DNA of 29,036 nt from ChocPot-Mid sp043804925 (GTDB taxonomy: Bacteria > Bacteroidota > Ignavibacteria > Kapaibacteriales > UBA2268). The position numbers and the translations under genes are program-made. The notes under the pieces are model-generated. The model was not told the DNA's origin and did no database searches. It saw nothing but the letters and a program-made list of their open reading frames with translations. The DNA is taken from the NCBI GenBank assembly GCA_043804925.1, contig JAZDIP010000050.1:1-29036 (forward strand), written 5' to 3'. Shown piece after piece: positions 1 through 5,729 of the stretch (its first letter is position 1; each line of letters begins with the position of its first letter).

Positions 1-20
1 AATAAATAAAATATAATAAT

Positions 21-764
21 ATGAAAAGAACAATACCTAATGTTAAAAGAAACGAAAAATTAGATAATTTAATCATTGATAATACAGTCGATATTAAGTA
101 TTTAAAAAAAATATGGATTATAGTTGCATCTTTTTTTACAATATTATTAACAATATTTTCTTTTTTTGGTTGGGACAAAATAACATCAATTGAAAAATAC
201 GCAACCGATAAAGTCAATAAACGATTAGAAAGGTCTGATTCATTAATAGCAATGCTTGATGAGAAAAAAATAAAAGAAATAAATGATCAAATAAAAGAGA
301 AAGAAAAGGAATACAAAATAATATTATCAAATTTAGATAATTTAATAAATGAGAACGAAGAAATACAAAATAAAATACTATTAACAATGCCTATTAATGA
401 TATAACATCAAGGGAAAAAGGAACAAATAAATTATTACCAGCCTTTGATAACAAGTTTACATTAATCAATTTTCCTAAAAAAGTAAAAAACAACACTAGA
501 CTATTTATTTATTTATCTTTGCCATCAACAATAAAAACTGATACTCTAACAAATATAAATATTGATTTTCTTAGAAAACAATCAGAAACTAATTTTACAA
601 CTTTAAATTTTCAAAGTTTTAAACCTAAAAAAGGATTAAATAAATTATTCATTGATATACAAGTTGATAATAATATTAAAAAGTGGAAATATAATATATG
701 GATAACACTCTATTCAAAAAAAGGTATTGGTTATATAAAAGAATATGAAATTTCAATAGAATAA
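21..764 (+). CDS. Single-TM coiled-coil membrane protein, unknown function
   Basis: I do not recognise this 247-aa protein. A short basic, cytoplasmic-looking N-terminus is followed by one strong hydrophobic segment at about residues 31-51. Next comes a highly charged Lys/Glu-rich helix at about 55-120, consistent with a coiled coil. The C-terminal half (about 130-247) is rich in beta-forming residues and may be a small globular domain. The start is the ATG 20 bases from the window edge; an AT-rich stretch precedes it and no clear ribosome site is visible. Base composition is very low in GC, like the TIR cassette at 4-5.6 kb and unlike the chromosomal genes after 9 kb. It converges on the leftward accessory operon, with a shared hairpin between them. 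It could be an element-borne accessory or defence protein, but nothing in the sequence proves that. Confidence 0.6.
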   Translation: MKRTIPNVKRNEKLDNLIIDNTVDIKYLKKIWIIVASFFTILLTIFSFFGWDKITSIEKYATDKVNKRLERSDSLIAMLDEKKIKEINDQIKEKEKEYKIILSNLDNLINENEEIQNKILLTMPINDITSREKGTNKLLPAFDNKFTLINFPKKVKNNTRLFIYLSLPSTIKTDTLTNINIDFLRKQSETNFTTLNFQSFKPKKGLNKLFIDIQVDNNIKKWKYNIWITLYSKKGIGYIKEYEISIE

Positions 765-766
765 TA

Positions 767-803
767 AAAGCCACCAAATAATTAATTATCATCTGGTGGC
801 TTT
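767..803. terminator. Bidirectional hairpin terminator
   Basis: The two arms AAAGCCACCA (767-776) and TGGTGGCTTT (794-803) are perfectly complementary over 10 bp, with a 17-nt AT-rich loop. The hairpin lies just past the stop of the rightward gene and overlaps the stop of the leftward gene ending at 782, so it probably ends transcription from both sides. The T-run on each side is short. Confidence 0.6.
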
Positions 804-1030
804 GTTATCTTGCCAAACAAATCAGGTTCGACTCTGTAATTTTGACCTTTAAAAAGAACTTCCGGCTCGTTCCAAAGTGCTATTGATAATAGCTCATTAA
901 CAAGCTCGTCTAACTTCTTGTCCTCTCTCTTGGCTTTTGCCCAGAGTATCGGAGCTACTTTGCTCGATATTTTCGCAACATATCCTCCCAATTTTATACT
1001 CCTCAGGTAAGTGGAACAAATGATTTTCAA
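782..1030 (-). CDS. Ribbon-helix-helix-like small protein (second half of a possibly frameshifted pair)
   Basis: The frame is open for 82 codons from a TTG at 1030; another TTG at about codon 14 is also possible. From about residue 17 the protein reads like a ribbon-helix-helix (RHH) unit: KISSKVAPILWAKAKRED, then a helix ending in LLSIAL. This pattern parallels the first part of the gene at 897-1127 (KINEELIPILYKEAKEN, then a helix). The two frames overlap by about 130 bases. Removing one A from the AAAA run (in GAGTATAAAATTGGG on the minus strand) would join them into one protein of about 114 aa with two RHH-like repeats. Either it is translated separately by coupling, or the pair is one gene broken by a +1 shift. 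The C-terminal 25 residues are not recognised. Confidence 0.5.
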   Translation of the reverse strand: MKIICSTYLRSIKLGGYVAKISSKVAPILWAKAKREDKKLDELVNELLSIALWNEPEVLFKGQNYRVEPDLFGKITKPPDDN

Positions 1031-1127
1031 TTATCATGCTGACATACTTTGTCATCGGTAGTTTATTCTCTTTTGCCTCTTTATAAAGAATTGGTATCAA
1101 TTCTTCATTTATCTTAGGGCTATACAT
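897..1127 (-). CDS. Ribbon-helix-helix-like small protein
   Basis: The start is set by a near-perfect ribosome site (AAAGGAGG) 6 nt before the ATG at 1127. The reading frame extends upstream to a TTG, but that would place the ribosome site inside the gene. The first 45 residues look like an RHH/Arc-type DNA-binding unit: a short strand (SPKINEELI), a helix (PILYKEAKEN) and a second helix (MTKYVSMIIENHL). After about residue 50 the sequence turns Cys/Ser/Gln-rich and loses this character, just where the overlapping frame of 782-1030 becomes RHH-like. I infer that the C-terminal part is either an artefact of a frameshift or a true overlap. The ATG lies 2 bases upstream of the antirestriction gene's stop, so the two are translationally coupled. 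Such proteins often act as element repressors or partners. Confidence 0.55.
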   Translation of the reverse strand: MYSPKINEELIPILYKEAKENKLPMTKYVSMIIENHLFHLPEEYKIGRICCENIEQSSSDTLGKSQERGQEVRRAC

Positions 1128-1920
1128 AAGATACCTCCTTTCCAAGTATAAGATTTAATACCTTATCAACTTCTGATAATAATTTCAGGCAAGCGGTATA
1201 AGCAGAACATTCCATTTTCATAGCATAGCCCTCAATATAACGATAGCTATTACCAACTTGACTATCCATAGTCTTGCCAACAATTCTACACAATGCCTGT
1301 GCCGATAATTCAGCGACAATCTCTTGTGCAGGGTGCTGTCCATTCTGTAATTTACCGATTACCTTTTCATGTGCTACATGGCTCAATTCATGAAAGAAAG
1401 TCCTTTCTTCCGGTGAAGCAAGACATATCTCTTTTTTAGAGGGCTTGTAATAGCCGTAATATTGGTCGCTACCAAATACCGCTTTTACTTCAATACCCCA
1501 ATCTATTGCCTTATCCAATAAAGGCAATTCGGGAAGTTTAATACCCTCATATTCCAAAGGTTCTCCCTCTGTGTCTTCTGCTCTGAAAACTGGCTTTGCC
1601 ATAAAACCAAGTAATTTGCTAATATTTTCGTTTTCATCGTCTTTCTTCAACCAAGGGACTAAAATGTGAATCGCTTTACTTCCCTTAATTACATTTCTCT
1701 TTACCTGTTTCCATTGCTGAAATCCTCTTGCGTCAGCTGTTCCACTGAATACCATAATCAGCTGATTAAGCAAAGACCATTTTGTGCTTGGGATATTCGG
1801 GATAGGAAACTTTGCATGTGCTATTGCTTGCGGGATATCGCCAGTTCTGAATTGCTCTAAAATATTATCCAGAACAGATTTGATTTTATCTGTCATTTCT
1901 ACCTCGTAATTATGAAACAT
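1120..1920 (-). CDS. ardC: ArdC-type antirestriction protein (ssDNA-binding domain + zinc metallopeptidase-like domain)
   Basis: ArdC proteins are carried by conjugative plasmids and integrative elements; they bind single-stranded DNA and protect incoming DNA from host restriction. This 266-aa protein has the family layout. The N-terminal ArdC/DUF1738-like part (about 10-95) includes LLNQLIMVFS, the ARGFQQWKQ motif and a GSKAIHILVPW strand. The C-terminal metallopeptidase-like part has HELSH at 177-181 and an EIVAE helix at about 200-204, giving the two His and the Glu expected to bind zinc. The length is typical of a short ArdC. ATG 1920 is the only good start. A 180-base gap with a folded RNA-like segment lies upstream, and the stop overlaps the next gene's ribosome site. 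Family assignment is firm; the protective role is taken from the family. Confidence 0.85.
   Translation of the reverse strand: MFHNYEVEMTDKIKSVLDNILEQFRTGDIPQAIAHAKFPIPNIPSTKWSLLNQLIMVFSGTADARGFQQWKQVKRNVIKGSKAIHILVPWLKKDDENENISKLLGFMAKPVFRAEDTEGEPLEYEGIKLPELPLLDKAIDWGIEVKAVFGSDQYYGYYKPSKKEICLASPEERTFFHELSHVAHEKVIGKLQNGQHPAQEIVAELSAQALCRIVGKTMDSQVGNSYRYIEGYAMKMECSAYTACLKLLSEVDKVLNLILGKEVSYV
1134..1141 (-). promoter_or_regulatory. Strong Shine-Dalgarno site
   Basis: The minus strand reads AAAGGAGG here, followed after 6 nt by the ATG at 1127. It lies inside the end of the antirestriction gene. So strong a site is unusual for Bacteroidota and fixes the start of the small gene at 897-1127. Confidence 0.7.
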
Positions 1921-1961
1921 AAAATTGTTTTCGGTGTTTTTTAAAAGAGAGAAAACAACAC

Positions 1962-2086
1962 CTTAATTCTCATCTCTGATGAAGAAAAAGCAACTGGGAG
2001 CCCACCGCAGTCAATACCCTTGTGGCTTGACGGCGGAAGGGCTGTTGCTATAATGGGAGAGCAGATGAGAATTAAGTCTTTTTTAA
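1962..2086. ncRNA. Long structured hairpin (candidate non-coding RNA)
   Basis: The 14-nt arms CTTAATTCTCATCT (1962-1975) and AGATGAGAATTAAG (2063-2076) are perfect inverted repeats. Inside them lie further nested complementary pairs in the right order: AGCAAC with GTTGCT, GCCC with GGGC, and CCGC-GTCAA with TTGAC-GCGG around a 12-nt loop (TACCCTTGTGGC). A roughly symmetric 13-nt internal bubble separates the outer and inner helices. On the plus strand the outer arm is followed at once by a T-run (TCTTTTTT, 2077-2084), as in a self-terminating RNA; the minus strand has only a weaker T-rich tail. Local GC is higher than in the flanks. There is no convincing open reading frame across it. It sits between two leftward genes of the element. 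It could instead act as single-stranded DNA, such as a transfer or single-strand origin. Strand and function are unknown. Confidence 0.5.
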
Positions 2087-2101
2087 TTGTAAATGTGCTT
2101 G

Positions 2102-2332
2102 TTATTCACCTTTTGCAGCGAATATGAACCAGGTACTTTGTTTTAGCTTTTTGAAAGAAACAGGATCATATTCAAGTAATTCTGAGTAGACTTTCCAATC
2201 GCCTAAAACATAGACTGAACGGACATCTTTTAAACCGTCATGCTTTTTGACCTTAACTGCCCATAATCTCTTTAATCCAAATAAAGAGGGAATACAGGTA
2301 TCCGGGTCAATGAAATGCCATTGAGTTGCCAT
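2102..2332 (-). CDS. Conserved-looking 76-aa protein of unknown function
   Basis: I do not recognise the family. The chosen start is the ATG at 2332, preceded by an AGGAAAGG-like site; an open frame extends 14 codons further but has a less plausible hydrophobic N-terminus. The protein begins MATQWHFIDPDT, and has basic and aromatic residues throughout (KRLWAVKVKKHDG, LGDWKVYSELL, STWFIFAAKGE). It has no membrane segment or signal peptide. It is part of the leftward accessory operon, downstream of the acidic small gene and upstream of the structured segment and ardC. Element-borne small proteins of this type are often anti-defence or regulatory factors, but nothing here shows a function. Confidence 0.6.
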   Translation of the reverse strand: MATQWHFIDPDTCIPSLFGLKRLWAVKVKKHDGLKDVRSVYVLGDWKVYSELLEYDPVSFKKLKQSTWFIFAAKGE

Positions 2333-2373
2333 TATAAACCTTTCCTGAATGTGAAAAAATACTAAACAAACCA

Positions 2374-2392
2374 AGCCTTAAAAAATAAGGCT
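2374..2392 (-). terminator. Short AT-rich hairpin, possible weak terminator
   Basis: AGCCTTA (2374-2380) pairs with TAAGGCT (2386-2392) around a 5-nt A-loop. On the minus strand it follows the acidic small gene and is followed by TGGTTTGTTTAG, which is T-rich but not a clean run. It may weaken read-through or stabilise the upstream message. Confidence 0.35.
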
Positions 2393-2403
2393 CGGTCTAT
2401 CTA

Positions 2404-2517
2404 CTATTCTTCATCTACTTCAATAGATTCTTCGGTAGATTCATCAGCAGTTGAAGTTTCTTCGGCTTCGTTTTCTGCCGGTGCTTCGGCAGTGCCTACA
2501 TTCATTTCTTCTTCCAT
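2404..2517 (-). CDS. Very acidic 37-aa small protein
   Basis: This short frame runs from ATG 2517 to TAG 2404, starting 11 nt after the stop of the replication-relaxation-like gene and in the same direction. The 37 residues contain 14 Glu and 2 Asp and no Lys, Arg or His (start MEEEMNVGTAEAP, end SIEVDEE). The net charge is about -16. No membrane segment or Cys is present. I do not recognise it. The extreme negative charge beside an ardC gene fits a DNA-mimic or disordered tail-like role, but this is inference from composition only. It could also be the exposed tail of a once longer protein. Confidence 0.5.
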   Translation of the reverse strand: MEEEMNVGTAEAPAENEAEETSTADESTEESIEVDEE

Positions 2518-2528
2518 AAGATTTTTTC

Positions 2529-3326
2529 TTAGTTAATTATTAAAACTTTTTGCCCTTTGGGAGTTAACCAAATAGGTTTGCCTATATCAACGAATTGATT
2601 GAAAGTGATAAAGCGGTATCTGTCCGGCAGGTTTTTACTCATAACAACTAAGCGTGTGATTTGCTTTTCAAGTAAAGATAATTCATATCCAACTTCCCGG
2701 GTTTTATAATCCTGTGTCCTTAGAAAACAGTCAAAATTAAGGTTTGAGTAAATAACCAATACTTTCAGATGTCTCGGTAGGTTGCTTACCTTGTAATCAA
2801 GTTTATTCAATACTTTTTCATATCTCAATAATTTTTCTTTATAAACTCGGTCAACAGTTTTCTTTCGTTCTATCTCTATGAAAAAGACATATTCCTTGCC
2901 GGTGTCTTGCTGTGTCATTCTAACGACAATATCCGGCTGTAATCCTCCGAACCTATCGTCATAACTGAAAGTGATACTGAAGTCCGGGTAATTCCGTAAA
3001 AAAGACATGGCAATATCAAACTTCATGCTTTCGTGCATTACATTATTTGGGCTTTTTGGGTCTTTATATTTATAGTCAAACTTTCTGCCAATATAGTCTG
3101 CACCTTTGCTTGTAATGCAGTAAAAGGTCTCTTGACGTTTGTTTTTAACTCTGGTCACGGTTGGTAATTCACGGATAAATCCGTCTTTTAACCATTCATT
3201 GAAAAACTTAGTAATCTTTAAAACAGAGCCGTCAACAGTCTTGGCTTTAGGTGAAAAGAAGTTGTTTTTGGTTGCCACTCCACCAATATCAAGTAATTGG
3301 TTGAGGATAAGTTTTCGGGTATTCAT
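2529..3326 (-). CDS. Replication-relaxation-like protein (winged helix + PD-(D/E)XK-like fold)
   Basis: This 265-aa protein starts with a winged-helix-like part (about 1-75: start MNTRKLILNQLLDIGG, FNEWLKDGFI, then a beta hairpin and TSKGADYIG). The second part (about 95-200) carries FGGLQPDIVVRM, then YVFFIEIERKKTVD and a long helix KEKLLRYEKVL. The spacing D...EIERK resembles a PD-(D/E)XK nuclease core and the arrangement of replication-relaxation proteins of plasmids and integrative elements. Family match is by pattern only. Such proteins are thought to aid mobile-element DNA processing; activity here is not shown. It begins 6 nt after the upstream 105-aa gene and precedes the acidic small gene by 11 nt, so the set is one operon. 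Confidence 0.6.
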   Translation of the reverse strand: MNTRKLILNQLLDIGGVATKNNFFSPKAKTVDGSVLKITKFFNEWLKDGFIRELPTVTRVKNKRQETFYCITSKGADYIGRKFDYKYKDPKSPNNVMHESMKFDIAMSFLRNYPDFSITFSYDDRFGGLQPDIVVRMTQQDTGKEYVFFIEIERKKTVDRVYKEKLLRYEKVLNKLDYKVSNLPRHLKVLVIYSNLNFDCFLRTQDYKTREVGYELSLLEKQITRLVVMSKNLPDRYRFITFNQFVDIGKPIWLTPKGQKVLIIN

Positions 3327-3332
3327 AGAATA

Positions 3333-3650
3333 TTAGAATAATTTTTTGATATATGCAATTATCCTTTGAAATGGATTAGGTTTGCTTTCAATTAAATTAT
3401 ACCTCAATTTTCTTGATACTGAAAGCTCTGCAAGACTTTCCATATTAACAAACCAGTCAGGAACACATACAAACCTGCTAATCCTTTTTTTGACATTGTT
3501 TCGCCAAATGTTTCTGCGGTGTTGATATGAATTATTAATGAATTTTGCAACTGGCAAATACTTCTCAATTAATTGTTTTCTATTTTGCCACAATTCTTGA
3601 TAGGCTGCATTTTTATCAAAGGGTTTAATAATACCTGATTCAAATGTCAT
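3333..3650 (-). CDS. Small basic protein of unknown function, first gene of the leftward element operon
   Basis: I do not recognise this 105-aa protein. ATG 3650 gives the start MTFESGIIKPFDKN. The middle is rich in Arg, Asn and Trp (QHRRNIWRNNVKKRISRF), and the rest is helical with no membrane segment. It is basic overall, compatible with nucleic-acid binding. The stop is 6 nt before the next gene's ATG. Its upstream side faces the folded segment and DnaA box at 3.68-3.87 kb, so its promoter should lie within about 3651-3900. Confidence 0.6.
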   Translation of the reverse strand: MTFESGIIKPFDKNAAYQELWQNRKQLIEKYLPVAKFINNSYQHRRNIWRNNVKKRISRFVCVPDWFVNMESLAELSVSRKLRYNLIESKPNPFQRIIAYIKKLF

Positions 3651-3678
3651 ATTATTATTTTTTAAAATTATTTTATTA

Positions 3679-3817
3679 TGCCCGCTATCTCCGTAAGGAT
3701 ACCTCGAGATATGATGTTTGTCTATTTTTATTTATTATTAGCAAACTCCTATTTCGAGGTGTCCTTTTTGGATTTTGTGGGGTTATCCCCAAAAGACAAA
3801 AGGATGTAAAGCGGGCA
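3679..3817. other. Structured non-coding segment, multi-branched fold
   Basis: The outer arms TGCCCGCT (3679-3686) and AGCGGGCA (3810-3817) are perfectly complementary. They enclose two further hairpins. The first pairs AAGGATACCTCGA (3695-3707) with TCGAGGTGTCCTT (3754-3766) with one mismatch, and has an inner GTTTG/CAAAC helix. The second is GGGG-TTAT-CCCC (3779-3790) flanked by partly complementary T- and A-rich tails. The result is a three-way-junction shape of about 139 nt. It occupies most of the 360-base gap between divergent operons; an open frame crosses it on the plus strand but looks non-coding. It could be a structured RNA, a replication or transfer origin, or both. Strand is undetermined. 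Confidence 0.45.
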
Positions 3818-3858
3818 CTATATTATTTTTTGCTAATTTCGGTCAAAAAATACTATGT

Positions 3859-3867
3859 TGTGGATAA
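3859..3867 (-). other. Perfect DnaA box next to AT-rich DNA
   Basis: The minus strand reads TTATCCACA, identical to the strongest consensus DnaA box. It is followed within 10 bases by about 30 bases that are nearly all A/T (about 3873-3908), as in a DNA-unwinding element. With the folded segment at 3679-3817 and a replication-relaxation-like gene nearby, this suggests a replication origin for the element in circular form. A single 9-mer can occur by chance. Confidence 0.4.
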
Positions 3868-4010
3868 GTGCGGTTATATTATATTTTTATTATAGCATAT
3901 TTAAAAAATCAAGTGAAGAATAAAAAGGATAATTTGAGGAAAACTTTAATCATTAAAAAAACAATAATTCATTTGATAATTCTTCGATATTAAAAAAAAT
4001 TGGAGTATCA

Positions 4011-4463
4011 ATGAAAAAAAACAAGGATCTCAATATTCAAGATGTTCTGTTTAAGGAAATAGATATTATTCAGGACATAATAAAAAGAATGGCTAATAAT
4101 TCTTTTCTGATGAAAGGATGGACTATTACTCTTGTTGTTGGAACTTTATTATTAAAAAACTCAAAAGAACAATCATTTATAGCTTTTATCCCATTAATCG
4201 TATTTTGGTATTTGGATGCATATTTTCTTTGGCAGGAAAGAATGTATCGAAAATTATACAATTGGGTAATCACAAATAGACTTGAAACAAAAAAAATGCT
4301 TTTTGATATGAACGCAACGAGATTTATCAAAGATGTTGACAGTAAAATAAAAATTATGTTTTCCATTACACTCCGTTGGTTTTATTTATCGATATTAATT
4401 GTTCTTTTAATATACATAATAATAATTTTCAAAACAGATTTATTAATAATTTTAGGGTGTTAA
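4011..4463 (+). CDS. Three-TM membrane protein, first gene of the TIR cassette (possible effector)
   Basis: This 150-aa protein has a soluble helical N-terminus (1-30) and hydrophobic segments at about 32-49, 55-74 and 119-141, with a charged linker between the second and third (QERMYRKLYNW, then a Lys/Arg/Asp-rich helix). The small size, paired TM hairpin and nearby TIR genes recall SLATT-type membrane effectors, but I cannot confirm that family. It is one nucleotide from the next gene's ATG, so expression is coupled. A TTGGAG-like ribosome site precedes ATG 4011. In TIR-based defence, membrane partners often act by disrupting the membrane after a signal; that role is inference. GC is very low, as in the rest of the cassette. 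Confidence 0.65.
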   Translation: MKKNKDLNIQDVLFKEIDIIQDIIKRMANNSFLMKGWTITLVVGTLLLKNSKEQSFIAFIPLIVFWYLDAYFLWQERMYRKLYNWVITNRLETKKMLFDMNATRFIKDVDSKIKIMFSITLRWFYLSILIVLLIYIIIIFKTDLLIILGC

Positions 4464-4464
4464 T

Positions 4465-4914
4465 ATGGCAAGGTATACATTTTTTAGCTTTCATTATCAA
4501 AGAGATATTTTTAGAGTAAACCAAATTAGAAGTATTCCAAATATAATCAAATGTTCTGCGGCTGGTTTTGTTGATTCATCGATTTGGGAAAAAGCAAGAG
4601 CAAAGAGTGATGAAGCGATATATAAACTTATTGATGATGGTTTATCGGGTACAAGTATTACGGTTGTTTTGATTGGCTATAAAACAGCTGGGAGAAAATT
4701 TATTAATTACGAAATTGAGCAATCATTAAAAAGAGGAAATGCAGTGATCGGTGTTCGGATACACCATTTAATTGGACATGAAAAAACAGCAGATCCGGCA
4801 GGAGAAATACCTCATAAATTAATTGCTAATAATTGTAAAATTTATAAATATACTGATGTATATGAATTGGGAACTTGGATTGAAGAAGCAGTAAAAGCAA
4901 AAGGCAATTACTGA
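4465..4914 (+). CDS. MTH538/ThsB-type TIR-like protein
   Basis: This 149-aa protein has the hallmarks of the MTH538 TIR-like family (PF08937), which includes Thoeris ThsB. It starts ARYTFFSFHYQRDIFRVNQI, followed by DDGLSGTSITVVLIGYKTAG, and then RKFINYEIEQS (E83 the likely catalytic Glu) and GNAVIGVRIHHL. ThsB proteins sense phage and make a cyclic ADP-ribose-type signal from NAD. The Thoeris partner ThsA (SIR2/SLOG) is absent; instead a three-TM protein precedes it and a second TIR protein follows. Its ATG is 1 nt after the upstream stop and the next small gene starts right after its own stop. Fold and family are well supported; signal chemistry is inferred from the family. Confidence 0.8.
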   Translation: MARYTFFSFHYQRDIFRVNQIRSIPNIIKCSAAGFVDSSIWEKARAKSDEAIYKLIDDGLSGTSITVVLIGYKTAGRKFINYEIEQSLKRGNAVIGVRIHHLIGHEKTADPAGEIPHKLIANNCKIYKYTDVYELGTWIEEAVKAKGNY

Positions 4915-5052
4915 ATGAAAAAAGAAAATAAAAAATTGAAAAATAATAGGGAACAAAAAGAGGATGATTCATTTTTTGATTTTATAGCAACAATAGGTTT
5001 TTCAATTGGAGCAATTTGGATTATTAAAAAAATCATTGATAAAAATAAATAA
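4915..5052 (+). CDS. 45-aa single-TM small protein in the TIR cassette
   Basis: ATG 4915 follows the TGA of the TIR-like gene with no gap, and the frame ends at TAA 5050-5052. The first 18 residues are Lys/Glu/Asn-rich (start MKKENKKLKNNREQKEDD). They are followed by one hydrophobic helix (FFDFIATIGFSIGAIWII, about 19-37) and a basic end (KKIIDKNK). It would be a tail-anchored membrane microprotein. The gapless junction, the 18-nt distance to the next gene and a clean TM make it a likely real gene. Possible roles include membrane recruitment of one TIR protein or regulation of the effector; neither is shown. I know no family for it. Confidence 0.6.
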   Translation: MKKENKKLKNNREQKEDDSFFDFIATIGFSIGAIWIIKKIIDKNK

Positions 5053-5070
5053 ATTTAAAATAGAAGAAAA

Positions 5071-5595
5071 ATGAATTACATAAAAGAAAATTTTATTAGA
5101 AAATATCTTGATGATCCAAAATACGAAGAAAATGCTAAAAAACTTTTATTATTTGAAAGTTGGCAAGATTCAAAAAAAATATTTTTATCACATAGTCATT
5201 TAGATAAAGAATTAGCTAAAGGATTAAAAAATTATTTATATTCTTTAAACATTAATTTATACATAGACTGGTTAGACTCATCTATGCCTCCAAATACTAA
5301 TAAAGAAACAGCAGAAAAAATAAAGAAAAAAATTATTGAATGTGATCATTTTATGTTATTAGCTACCAATAATGCAATTAAATCTAGATGGGTTCCCTGG
5401 GAATTGGGTATTGCTGATATTGCAAAAACATCAAATAATATTTCATTAATACCTATTGTTAACGAAAATGAGGTTTTTTTAGGTAGTGAGTATTTAACAT
5501 TATATAATTATATTTGCGATTTACCAAGTGAAATAATTGTATTACAACCAAACTCAATATATTATTATAAAATTAAAGATTGGTTAACTAAATAA
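5071..5595 (+). CDS. TIR-domain protein (probable NAD-cleaving or signalling enzyme)
   Basis: This 174-aa protein is essentially one TIR domain preceded by a 35-residue helical lead. Motifs in order are KKIFLSHSHLDKELAKGLKN (box-1-like strand and helix), LYIDWLDSSMP, ATNNAIKSRWVPWELGIADI with E111 in WELG at the position of the catalytic Glu, and a C-terminal IVLQPNSIYYYKIKDWL. TIR domains of this type cleave NAD or make cyclic products in anti-phage systems such as Thoeris. It lies last in the cassette, 18 nt after the 45-aa protein. Having two different TIR-type proteins in one operon suggests one sensor/synthase and one amplifier or effector. AT content is extreme, even for this window, suggesting horizontal origin. 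Confidence 0.8.
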   Translation: MNYIKENFIRKYLDDPKYEENAKKLLLFESWQDSKKIFLSHSHLDKELAKGLKNYLYSLNINLYIDWLDSSMPPNTNKETAEKIKKKIIECDHFMLLATNNAIKSRWVPWELGIADIAKTSNNISLIPIVNENEVFLGSEYLTLYNYICDLPSEIIVLQPNSIYYYKIKDWLTK

Positions 5596-5729
5596 TCTCG
5601 CTACGATTTCGCTACGGAAAATATAGAAAATTAATTAAAATATAGAATATTAAGAAAATAGAGCAAAAAGATTATTCTTTATAAATAAACAACTTGCTTA
5701 AAATTCACAGGTTAAGATTTTAGGGTGTT

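Noticed and set aside
1962..2076. Hammerhead-like CTGATGA at 1976-1982 in the structured segment
   Set aside because: There is no matching GAAA core after a second helix and only one inner hairpin, so the ribozyme layout cannot form.
3644..3895. 83-aa open frame on the plus strand
   Set aside because: It runs through the folded segment and DnaA box, has odd Tyr/Phe/Cys-rich content and no ribosome site. I treat it as non-coding.
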